Part shown: piece by piece, positions 13,684-19,894 of the stretch
Layout of the letters: each line of letters opens with the position of its first letter
How positions within the stretch are numbered: position 1 is the stretch's first letter
From: Planctomycetota bacterium
GTDB lineage: Bacteria; Planctomycetota; UBA11346
NCBI GenBank assembly: GCA_947470885.1
Contig: CANIXE010000009.1
Span: 1-21,535 of the forward strand
DNA length: 21,535 bases
Direction of reading: 5' to 3'
The notes under the pieces: model-generated
What the model saw: the letters and a program-made list of their open reading frames with translations, nothing else
Told to the model about the DNA's origin: nothing
Databases searched by the model: none
Program-made: the position numbers and the translations under genes

Positions 13684-14436
13684 TCACCCGTCCGTGTGCT
13701 CCTTCAGCAGTTGCATCACCACCTTCAGGTCTTCCCAGCAAGGCTTCTTCGCCGGGGTGTTCCGCAGCAGGTAAGATGGGTGGAACGTGGGGATCAGGGG
13801 GATGCCCTTCCAGACCAGGCGTTTGCCCCGCATGGAAATGATGCCCAGCTTCGGATCACCCATCAACGTCCGTAGGGGCGTGTTGCCCAGGGTGCAGATC
13901 ACCGTCGGGCGAATCGCCAGGAGCTGGCGTTCCAGGAACGGCAGACAGGCGGCCGCCTCGGAGGCATCCGGCTGGCGTTCGTCCGGTGGCCGACATTTCA
14001 CCACGTTGGTGAGGAACACCTGTTCCCGGGCAAGGCCCATGGCGGCGATCATCTTGGTCAGTAGGTCCCCCGCCGGGCCGGCGAAGGGCCGGCCCTGGGC
14101 ATCCTCGTCGGCGCCGGGGCCTTCACCGACAAACACCAGGCGGGCTGCAGCATCGCCTTCCCCGGGGACGGTGTTGGTGCGACCGCTGCACAGACCACAG
14201 CGCTTGCAGGCGGCCACCTCCCGGGCGATGGCGGCCAGGGCGGCGGCGGGCAGAAGGGGTTCGCTGCTGGCGAGGGCTTCCTGGGCGGCGGCCACCGGCA
14301 CCGGGGCCGGCGATTCCGCAGGCCGGCGGACCGACACCGCGGGAGTCTCCACCCGGGGGAGGAATTCGATGCCGAAGGCGCGGTCCAGCTCCAGCAGCTG
14401 GCGCAGGCCCCGGGTGATGTCGTCCCGTTCGCTCAT
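13684..14436 (-). CDS. uracil-DNA glycosylase, family 4 (iron-sulfur type)
   Basis: 250 residues. The enzyme removes uracil from DNA as the first step of base-excision repair. The Fe-S ligands are visible: CGLC (C80, C83), C148 in NVVKCRPP and C164 in EAAACLPF, with the 16-residue C148-C164 spacing typical of the family. Motif A is GEGPGADED (104-112), and motif B is HPSYLLR (H219). The N-terminal 60-70 residues are Pro/Ala-rich and probably disordered, a common extension. The start ATG overlaps the stop of the ABC permease (ATGA), so it is co-translated with it. It converges with the GH18-like gene, with only 4 bases between the two stops. Confidence 0.93.
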   Translation of the reverse strand: MSERDDITRGLRQLLELDRAFGIEFLPRVETPAVSVRRPAESPAPVPVAAAQEALASSEPLLPAAALAAIAREVAACKRCGLCSGRTNTVPGEGDAAARLVFVGEGPGADEDAQGRPFAGPAGDLLTKMIAAMGLAREQVFLTNVVKCRPPDERQPDASEAAACLPFLERQLLAIRPTVICTLGNTPLRTLMGDPKLGIISMRGKRLVWKGIPLIPTFHPSYLLRNTPAKKPCWEDLKVVMQLLKEHTDG

Positions 14437-15245
14437 CCGCCCTGGACCTCCAGGCGAGTCCGGGCATGGCGCCAGAGCAGCAGGTTAAAGACCCTCAGGA
14501 TAATGATCCAGGCGACCGCCAGGGCGAACACCGTGGGGAACGCCGGCGCATGGCCGGTGCCCAGCTTGCCGACCCAGGCCATGGTGGGGTAGTAGCTCAC
14601 CAGGGCGAAGGGCAGCAGGGTGGTGGCATCCGCCAACCAACCAGGCAGGAAATGCAGGGGCACCATCAGACCCGAAAGGAGCATCATCAGATTGCGTTTC
14701 AGGCTCATCAGCCCGGTGACGTCCTCCAAAAAGAACGCCGCGGTGCCAGCCAAGAGGTTCAGTTCCGCATTGATCCAGAACGCCCCCAGGAACAGCACTG
14801 GGAACTGCCACCAGCCCTCCCCCGCCGGGGCCTGGATCCCGAACAGCGGCGCCAGGACCAGGGCCATGGGCAAGGCGAAGAAGGCGATGCGGAACAGGGT
14901 CTCCCCCGCCGCCTGGGACAACCACTGTCCGTGGAAATTCAGGGGTTTCAGCAGGTCCAGGGTGACATCGCCGCTCTGGAAGCGGGCGGCGATTTCGCTG
15001 TCGGTGTTGGTGAAGTAGGCAGACCGGGCGATGTAGCCGACGGCGATGTAGGTGGTGAGCTCCGCCAGGGTCAGGCCGTCCAGGCGAGCCTCGGGACCGA
15101 TTTCCCGGGCGGCATAGACCGCCTTCCAGATGAAATACTGACCGCCGACAAAGATCCCGTAGGTGGCGATGCCCGTCAGGTAACGCATCCGGTAGGCCAT
15201 CAGCTTGAGGAAGGTCAAGCGCAGGAGCCAGAGGTACGCGGACAT
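14433..15245 (-). CDS. ABC-2-type transporter permease subunit
   Basis: 270 residues, about six hydrophobic segments (near 24-44, 63-75, 117-135, 146-170, 182-205, 236-258). Hallmarks are an N-terminal short helix LWLLRLTFLKLMAYRMRYL and the cytosolic stretch SEIAARFQSGDVTLDLLKP (82-100), the pattern of ABC-2 family permeases of the daunorubicin-export or ABC2_membrane_6 type, often paired with an ATPase and a second permease. Neither partner is in the window: the neighbours are a DNA glycosylase and an unrelated membrane protein. The ATG at 15245 is divergent from the gene at 15333. Substrate unknown. Confidence 0.82.
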   Translation of the reverse strand: MSAYLWLLRLTFLKLMAYRMRYLTGIATYGIFVGGQYFIWKAVYAAREIGPEARLDGLTLAELTTYIAVGYIARSAYFTNTDSEIAARFQSGDVTLDLLKPLNFHGQWLSQAAGETLFRIAFFALPMALVLAPLFGIQAPAGEGWWQFPVLFLGAFWINAELNLLAGTAAFFLEDVTGLMSLKRNLMMLLSGLMVPLHFLPGWLADATTLLPFALVSYYPTMAWVGKLGTGHAPAFPTVFALAVAWIIILRVFNLLLWRHARTRLEVQGG

Positions 15246-15332
15246 GGCGGGCAGGGTCCGGCCACGGCGGAGGGGTCAAGGACAGGTGGCATTCGGTAGA
15301 TGCCAGAGAACCTGCCCCGCCACGGTGACCCC
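15246..15332. promoter_or_regulatory. divergent promoter region with small inverted repeat
   Basis: These 87 bases separate two divergent start codons and should contain both promoters. A 6-bp inverted pair TGGCAT (15287-15292) and ATGCCA (15300-15305), 7 bases apart, could be a small operator. No -35/-10 pair is convincing. If the rightward gene starts at the ATG at 15300 instead, the symmetry would lie over its start. Confidence 0.3.
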
Positions 15333-15998
15333 ATGAGCATCTCCCTGGTTTCCTGCATCCGGACCGGCCTGGGAGATCTCCGCCGGGCCCCCCTGGTCCA
15401 GCTCGCCTCCGGACCAATGTTACTCCTCGTCCTGTTCGCCAGCCTGGGGGTTTTCGTCGGCCCCCTGATCGTAGGTCACCAGCAGGCTACCCTGGCCCGT
15501 CGGAGCGGCACCCGGATCACCATCGCCAACCTGTTCGGCGGCTTCGCCCAGCGCCGCTTCGAACCAGCGATGATCGCGGGGATCGGCATCACCTTCCTGG
15601 TGGTGGTCAGCCTGATCATGCTGGTGGTGCCGATGCTATTCACGTGGCCCCTGGTGTTCCTCTCCGCCCTACCGGTGGCCCGGGGGGAACGGGACGGCAT
15701 CCAGGCCGTCGTCCTGGGCCTAACCGCCCTCCGCCGGCATCCATTCGCCTGTGCCGGAGCCACCCTGGTACTGCTGACCCCGCTGGTCCTGGTGCTGGTG
15801 GGCCTGGTGGCGTTCCAACCCAACTTCTTCGGCCCCCTGGCCACCGAGGTGCTGTCCGGGATCTCCCCATTGGATCCCGGGAATCAACGCCTGGGGGCGC
15901 TGGGATGCTACGTGCTGCTGCTGGTGCTGCTGCCGGTCACCGCCGGGGCGATGCTGGAATTTGCCGTGCAGGCGGACGCGACGACCGCTCCGGGCTGA
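15333..15998 (+). CDS. multi-span inner-membrane protein, function unknown
   Basis: 221 residues, not assigned to a named family. About four strong hydrophobic segments are seen: SGPMLLLVLFASLGVFVGPL, MIAGIGITFLVVVSLIML plus VVPMLFTWPLVFLSALPV, ATLVLLTPLVLVLVGLVA, and GCYVLLLVLLPVTAGAML. The layout (short amphipathic N-terminus, hydrophobic pairs, Arg-rich cytosolic loops) resembles DUF4013 or similar membrane domains, but the match is weak. Start: the ATG at 15333 has GGTGA 4 bases before it; an alternative ATG at 15300 would add 11 residues. It is divergent from the ABC permease and converges with hisA, whose stop codon is directly adjacent. Confidence 0.72.
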   Translation: MSISLVSCIRTGLGDLRRAPLVQLASGPMLLLVLFASLGVFVGPLIVGHQQATLARRSGTRITIANLFGGFAQRRFEPAMIAGIGITFLVVVSLIMLVVPMLFTWPLVFLSALPVARGERDGIQAVVLGLTALRRHPFACAGATLVLLTPLVLVLVGLVAFQPNFFGPLATEVLSGISPLDPGNQRLGALGCYVLLLVLLPVTAGAMLEFAVQADATTAPG

Positions 15999-16008
15999 TC
16001 AGCCCGGA
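15989..16008. terminator. 20-bp perfect palindrome over two convergent stop codons
   Basis: CCGGGCTGATCAGCCCGG (15990-16007), plus a flanking T/A pair, is perfectly self-complementary. Its centre lies between the TGA of the rightward membrane gene (15996-15998) and the TGA of hisA (minus, 16001-15999). No gap and no U-run is present. It could act as a bidirectional RNA hairpin that terminates or protects both transcripts; the palindrome is seen directly, the role is inferred. Confidence 0.5.
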
Positions 16009-16793
16009 ACCGAGCCAACCGTGTGGGCCGACTGGGCCCGGTTCCAGGCCAGGCAGTCGGCGTATTTCACACCCGTGCCGCCGAAGAGGTCCAGGGCGCT
16101 GCCGAAGGTCAGGTCCACCCGGCCACCGCTGGCCTCATCCACCTGGGCCAGGTCGACGATGGCCTTGCCGCCGCCGGCGTAGGTGCAGGGAATCGGCGAC
16201 CACGCCCCCAGGGCCTCCACCAGATCGGCGTCGATGCCCCGGCACAGGCCTTCCACATCCGCGGCGTGGATCAGAAACTCGCTACAGGAATTGGCCAACT
16301 CGGCCAGGAATTTCGCCGACAAGGCATGGCCAGTGATGGTCTGCCAGCGGTCGGTGGCGACGAACCAGTCGTCCCCCCGGCGGCGGCAGCTGACATCGAT
16401 GACCAATCGGTCCCGGCCCACGGCCTTCACCAGGGCGGCGGTGCGCTCGGGGGCGTAGGCGCCCCCGGGGAACAGCCATGAGGTGACGATGACCTTCTGC
16501 GCCCCGGCGGCGATCCAGCCAGCCGCATTGTCGGCAGTGACCCCGCCCCCCAAATGCAGGCCGTCGGGCCAGGCCGCCAGGGCGGCCCGGGCGGCCTCGT
16601 TGTTCCCCGCCCCCAGCTGGATGACGTGACCACCGGTCAGGCCGTCCTCCCGGTAGCGGGCGGCGAACCACGACGCGGGCTGGCTGGCGACGAAGTTGGT
16701 CCGCAACCCCGTGCCGTCATCCCGCAGGCTGCCGCCGACGATCTGTTTGACGACCCCGCCGTGGAGGTCGATGCAGGGGCGGAACAGGGTCAC
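15999..16793 (-). CDS. hisA: HisA, eukaryotic-type ProFAR isomerase
   Basis: 264 residues. HisA performs the Amadori rearrangement of ProFAR to PRFAR in histidine synthesis. The sequence follows the eukaryotic HIS6/HISN3 form rather than the usual bacterial one: FRPCIDLHGGVVKQIVGGSL (4-23, catalytic D9), GGHVIQLGAGNNEAA (54-68), LHLGGGVTADNAAGWI (79-94), VIVTSWLFP (101-109), LVIDVSCRRR (130-139) and EFLIHAADVEGLCRGID (172-188, second catalytic Asp probably D179). The start is a GTG at 16793 that overlaps the stop of the HEAT gene (GTGA). No other his gene is in the window. It is last in the rpiB-HEAT-hisA unit. Confidence 0.9.
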   Translation of the reverse strand: MTLFRPCIDLHGGVVKQIVGGSLRDDGTGLRTNFVASQPASWFAARYREDGLTGGHVIQLGAGNNEAARAALAAWPDGLHLGGGVTADNAAGWIAAGAQKVIVTSWLFPGGAYAPERTAALVKAVGRDRLVIDVSCRRRGDDWFVATDRWQTITGHALSAKFLAELANSCSEFLIHAADVEGLCRGIDADLVEALGAWSPIPCTYAGGGKAIVDLAQVDEASGGRVDLTFGSALDLFGGTGVKYADCLAWNRAQSAHTVGSVPG

Positions 16794-18037
16794 GGCGCGG
16801 GCTGGGCCTGGGCCTCGTCCGGATCGGAATAATCCGGCCCACCGAGCATGCCCGAACGGCGCATCTGGGCCTGGAGTTGCTTCCGCACCAGCTTCACGCC
16901 CTGGAGGATCGCGTCCCCCTGGGTCGCCAGGCCCTCCCGCTGGAGGTACTTGGCCAGGGCCTGGTAGCCATTGAGAGCCAATGGATGCAGGGCCATTTGG
17001 ACGTGCTGGGGCTGGAGGGCCTGGGGCAAGACCTGGAGCAACAGGGAGACGAATTCCTTGGTATTGAGATCCGCCAACAAGGCACGCAGGCCCTGGGCGG
17101 ACAACTGTTCCAGCATCGGCCCCAGCTGGGCCACCAGGCCCTGGGCCTGGGGCGGCAGGGCGATGAATTCCGGGCTGGCGGCGAAGGCCTCCCAGTCGAT
17201 CTGGGGCGGCAGGCCTTCACCGTCGACGCCGGGTTCGCCCCCGTCGTCGGCAAAGGGCGGTTCGCCCTCCGGACCGGCGGCTTCCCCGGCGAAGTGATTT
17301 TCAGGTTCGGGAGCCGGAGCCGGAGCCGGGGCAGGAGCCAACCGGGGCGGCGGACCCGGGCGGGCGGCCGTCGTGGGCTTGGCCGCTGGTTTCGCCGGAG
17401 CTTCCGCCTTGGCGGGGGCCTCAGGCTTCGCCACCGGAGGCTTCACCAGATGGTCGGCAAACACCGTGCGCCACGGCGCGGTGAGATCGCGGATCGCATC
17501 CCGGTCGCGCCCGTGGTCGGCCACGGCGGAGCGCAGGCGGGCGAGTTCGAAGCGATCGCTGAAGCGGTCCCCCTCGATCACCGTCTGGGCCAGGGCCGCG
17601 GTGTCGGGATCGCCGAGAATGGCCAGGACCTTGAGGGCGTGGTCCGCCAAGCCGGTGCCCCCGGCCTTGGCTTTTTCCAGTTCCGCGCCCACCCGAGTGC
17701 GCAGCCAGGCGGCCAGGGCAGGAGTGGCCTTGCCCAGGGCGGCGGTCACCGCCAGGGCGTGGTAGCCGTTCTGCCGGGTGTCGATGCGCCCTTCGGGAAT
17801 TGCCGCGCACACGGCGGCTTCTGCCCCCAGATGGCCCAGGGCCCAAGCAGCAGCCAGACCGGCCACGCCGTCCTCGGCCAGCTTGGCGACCAGGGCGGGG
17901 ATGCTGGCAGTGGAGCCAAGCCGGACGGCGGCGATGGCCAGGGCGGCGGCCTCGGCCCCGCTGGCGGCGGCAAGGCCGGCCACGTCGGAGGCGGCTTCCA
18001 CGGCATCGGGGATCAGGCGGTCGTGTTCAGTCAGCAT
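16790..18037 (-). CDS. alanine-rich HEAT-like repeat protein with Pro/Ala linker and helical C-terminus
   Basis: 415 residues, not recognised as a named gene. The N-terminal region (about 1-205) is a chain of Ala-rich helices with HEAT/PBS-lyase-like repeats (for example SIPALVAKLAEDGVAGLAAA followed by WALGHLGAEAAV). Then comes a low-complexity Ala/Pro/Lys linker (about 213-262, with an AP repeat), an acidic stretch (about 263-300), and a helical C-terminal domain (about 300-395). No catalytic motif, signal peptide or membrane span is visible. The start ATG lies inside the end of rpiB (7-base overlap), and the stop overlaps hisA by GTGA. Likely a protein-interaction scaffold; function unknown. 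Codon usage is like its neighbours. Confidence 0.78.
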   Translation of the reverse strand: MLTEHDRLIPDAVEAASDVAGLAAASGAEAAALAIAAVRLGSTASIPALVAKLAEDGVAGLAAAWALGHLGAEAAVCAAIPEGRIDTRQNGYHALAVTAALGKATPALAAWLRTRVGAELEKAKAGGTGLADHALKVLAILGDPDTAALAQTVIEGDRFSDRFELARLRSAVADHGRDRDAIRDLTAPWRTVFADHLVKPPVAKPEAPAKAEAPAKPAAKPTTAARPGPPPRLAPAPAPAPAPEPENHFAGEAAGPEGEPPFADDGGEPGVDGEGLPPQIDWEAFAASPEFIALPPQAQGLVAQLGPMLEQLSAQGLRALLADLNTKEFVSLLLQVLPQALQPQHVQMALHPLALNGYQALAKYLQREGLATQGDAILQGVKLVRKQLQAQMRRSGMLGGPDYSDPDEAQAQPAP

Positions 18038-18480
18038 GACGGATGGGCATTCTCGTAGGCGGTGATCTTGTCGAGGCGGCGCTGGTGGCGGGTCTCGAAC
18101 GGGGTGGTCAGCCAGGCATCCACCATTGCCAGGGCGGTGGGGATATCGACGATCCGCGCTCCCATGGCCAGGACCTGGGGATTATTGTGGGCGGCGGTGG
18201 TCTTGGCGGTGTCCACGCTGTGAACAAGAGCGCAGCGGATGCCCTTCACCTTGTTGGCGGCGATGGACATGCCGATGCCGGTGCCGCAGATCAGCACGCA
18301 GCGGTCGGCCCGACCCTCGGCCACGGCGACGGTGGCCGGCAGGCCATGGTCGGGATAATCGCAGGAAGCTTCACTGCCGGTCCCGAAATCCGTGACCGTG
18401 TGGCCGGCGGCTTTCAAGTGTTCGGCGATGGCGTGTTTGTGGGCGACGGCGGCGTGGTCGCTGGCCAGGGAGATGCGCAT
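18031..18480 (-). CDS. rpiB: ribose-5-phosphate isomerase B
   Basis: 149 residues, the standard RpiB length. It interconverts ribose 5-phosphate and ribulose 5-phosphate in the pentose phosphate pathway. Seen: the N-terminal SDHAAVAHKH (7-16), DYPDHG (41-46), the active-site loop CVLICGTGIGMSIAANKVKG (61-80, catalytic Cys65) and AAHNNPQVLAMGARIV (96-111). The ATG at 18480 was chosen because MRISLASDHA is the family start. The frame stays open upstream through tandem repeats to 18615, giving an Arg-rich extension that looks non-coding. First gene of an overlapping unit with the HEAT protein and hisA. A LacA/B subunit of galactose-6-phosphate isomerase is less likely, as only one gene is present. 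Confidence 0.94.
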   Translation of the reverse strand: MRISLASDHAAVAHKHAIAEHLKAAGHTVTDFGTGSEASCDYPDHGLPATVAVAEGRADRCVLICGTGIGMSIAANKVKGIRCALVHSVDTAKTTAAHNNPQVLAMGARIVDIPTALAMVDAWLTTPFETRHQRRLDKITAYENAHPSC

Positions 18481-18519
18481 GGGCGCGGACTCTATGGAGT
18501 GCCGGCGGGGTCCAAGGCC

Positions 18520-18715
18520 GGAGCGCCGGCGGCCACGCCGGCATCGAGGCGTTACCAATGCACGAAGATCGTCCCGGGAGCGCCGGCGGCCACGCCGGCA
18601 TCGGAGCGTTACCAATGCACGAAGATCGTCCCGGGAGCGCCGGCGGCCACGCCGGCATCGGAGCGATACCGATGTTGGAAGATGGTGCCTGGAAGCACTG
18701 GCGCCCTCGCCGGCT
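18520..18715 (+). repeat. 57-bp tandem repeat, three and a half copies, each with a GC hairpin
   Basis: Copies begin with GGAGCGCC at 18520, 18577 and 18634; a diverged partial copy begins at 18691 with GGAAGCACTGG. The period is exactly 57 bases. Copies 1 and 2 are nearly identical, copy 3 drifts in its second half, and copy 4 is degenerate. Each full unit has a perfect hairpin, GCCGGCG-GCCA-CGCCGGC (for example 18582-18599), then a spacer with CCAATGCACGAAGATCGTCC. It fills the gap between aroG's stop and the rpiB start. Because 57 is a multiple of three, frames run open through it; I take those as artefacts. Confidence 0.88.
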
Positions 18716-18727
18716 CACCCCCTCCCG

Positions 18728-18754
18728 ATGCCGGCGTGGCCGCCGGCGCTCCCG
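18728..18754 (-). repeat. inverted copy of the CGGGAGCGCCGGCGGCCACGCC repeat unit
   Basis: On the minus strand, 18754 to 18729 reads CCGGGAGCGCCGGCGGCC then ACGCCGGC, matching the first part of the 57-bp units exactly but in opposite orientation. It lies 12 bases from the aroG stop. Together with the tandem array it forms a long-range inverted pair that could fold into a large stem after aroG transcription. Confidence 0.8.
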
Positions 18755-18765
18755 GCCTCGAAAAC

Positions 18766-19827
18766 TCAGCCGCGCTTGCGCCGAGCCTGGACGGCCGCCG
18801 CCAGCTGTTCCAGCACCGGCACGGTGTCGTCCCACGCCAGGCAGGCGTCGGTGACGCTCTGGCCCCGGACCAGGGGCTTGCCCGGGGTCAGGTTCTGGCG
18901 ACCACCGTTCAGGTGGCTTTCGATCATCACCCCGCTGATGGCCCGGTTGCCGGCGGCGATCTGGGCGGCGATGTCGGCGGCCACCAGGGGCTGACGATTG
19001 TGGTCCTTGGACGAGTTGCCATGGCTGCAGTCGATGATCATGCGCACCGGCAGCTTGGCCTTGGTCAGGCCGGCCACCACCTGGGTGACGCTGGCGGCAT
19101 CATAGTTGGGACCGCTGGCGGCACCCCGGAGGATGACGTGGCCGTCGGGATTGCCCCGGGTGGCAACAATGGCGGCGACCCCATGCTTGGTCACCGACAG
19201 GAAATGGTGGGGATTGGCGGCCGCGTTGCAGGCGTCGATGGCGATCTGCAAATTGCCGTCGGTGCCGTTCTTGAAGCCCACGGGCATGCTCAGGCCGCTG
19301 GCCAGTTCCCGGTGGCACTGGCTTTCGGTGGTGCGGGCGCCAATGGCGCCCCAGCTCACCAGATCCGCCAGGTATTGGGGCGTGATCAGATCCAGGAACT
19401 CGGCCCCGGCGGGCAGGCCGATCTCAGCCACATCCAGGAGGAACTTGCGGCCCAGGCGCAGGCCGTCGTTGACCCGAAAGCTGCCATCCAGGAGGGGATC
19501 GTTGATCAGGCCCTTCCAGCCCACGGTGGTCCGGGGCTTCTCGAAATAGACCCGCATCACCACCACCAGTTCGCCGGCCAGGCGGTCGGCCACGGCCTTG
19601 AGCTTGCCGGCGTATTCGGCGCCGGCTTCCACATCGTGGATTGAACAGGGGCCGACGACGGCGACCACCCGGTCGTCGGTGCCGTTGAGGACGCCCTGCA
19701 CGGCCTTGCGACCAAAGGCGACGGTGGCGCTGCCCGCTTCGCTCAGCGGAATCTCCTCCATCAGGATGGCGGGAGGAAGCAGGGGCTTAAGCCCCTCGAT
19801 GCGGATGTCGTCAGTCTGGTAGCGCAT
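18766..19827 (-). CDS. aroG: 3-deoxy-7-phosphoheptulonate synthase (DAHP synthase), AroG type
   Basis: 353 residues. It condenses phosphoenolpyruvate and erythrose 4-phosphate to DAHP, the first step of the shikimate pathway. It aligns to E. coli AroG (350 residues) without gaps at the start: MRYQTDDIRIEGLKPLLPP and GPCSIHD with metal ligand Cys61 at the same residue number. It continues with RVYFEKPRTTVGWKGLINDP, SWGAIGARTTESQ, GFKNGTDG, a DCSHGNSSK His ligand, a MIESHL Glu ligand and a TDACLAWDD Asp ligand. The class I-alpha family is usually feedback-inhibited by one aromatic amino acid; I cannot tell which here. The ATG at 19827 is fixed by this alignment although no Shine-Dalgarno is visible. 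It is divergent from hrpB. Confidence 0.96.
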   Translation of the reverse strand: MRYQTDDIRIEGLKPLLPPAILMEEIPLSEAGSATVAFGRKAVQGVLNGTDDRVVAVVGPCSIHDVEAGAEYAGKLKAVADRLAGELVVVMRVYFEKPRTTVGWKGLINDPLLDGSFRVNDGLRLGRKFLLDVAEIGLPAGAEFLDLITPQYLADLVSWGAIGARTTESQCHRELASGLSMPVGFKNGTDGNLQIAIDACNAAANPHHFLSVTKHGVAAIVATRGNPDGHVILRGAASGPNYDAASVTQVVAGLTKAKLPVRMIIDCSHGNSSKDHNRQPLVAADIAAQIAAGNRAISGVMIESHLNGGRQNLTPGKPLVRGQSVTDACLAWDDTVPVLEQLAAAVQARRKRG

Positions 19828-19894
19828 GGAGGGGCGCAGGTTATCGCGGGGCCGGGCTTGACCAGCGGCGACCCGGGCCCCATGACCCCCCACC

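Noticed and set aside
15287..15305. TGGCAT-N7-ATGCCA as a defined operator
   Set aside because: Only 6 bp per arm and no matching second site; kept only as a note in the promoter region.
18520..18715. Could the 57-bp array be a CRISPR?
   Set aside because: The whole 57-bp unit is repeated, with no unique spacers between short repeats, and no cas genes are nearby.
18043..19644. 533-codon open frame on the plus strand opposite rpiB and aroG
   Set aside because: It runs antisense to two certain genes and through tandem repeats; its composition (Gly/His/Gln-rich) is that of a reverse-complement shadow in GC-rich DNA.
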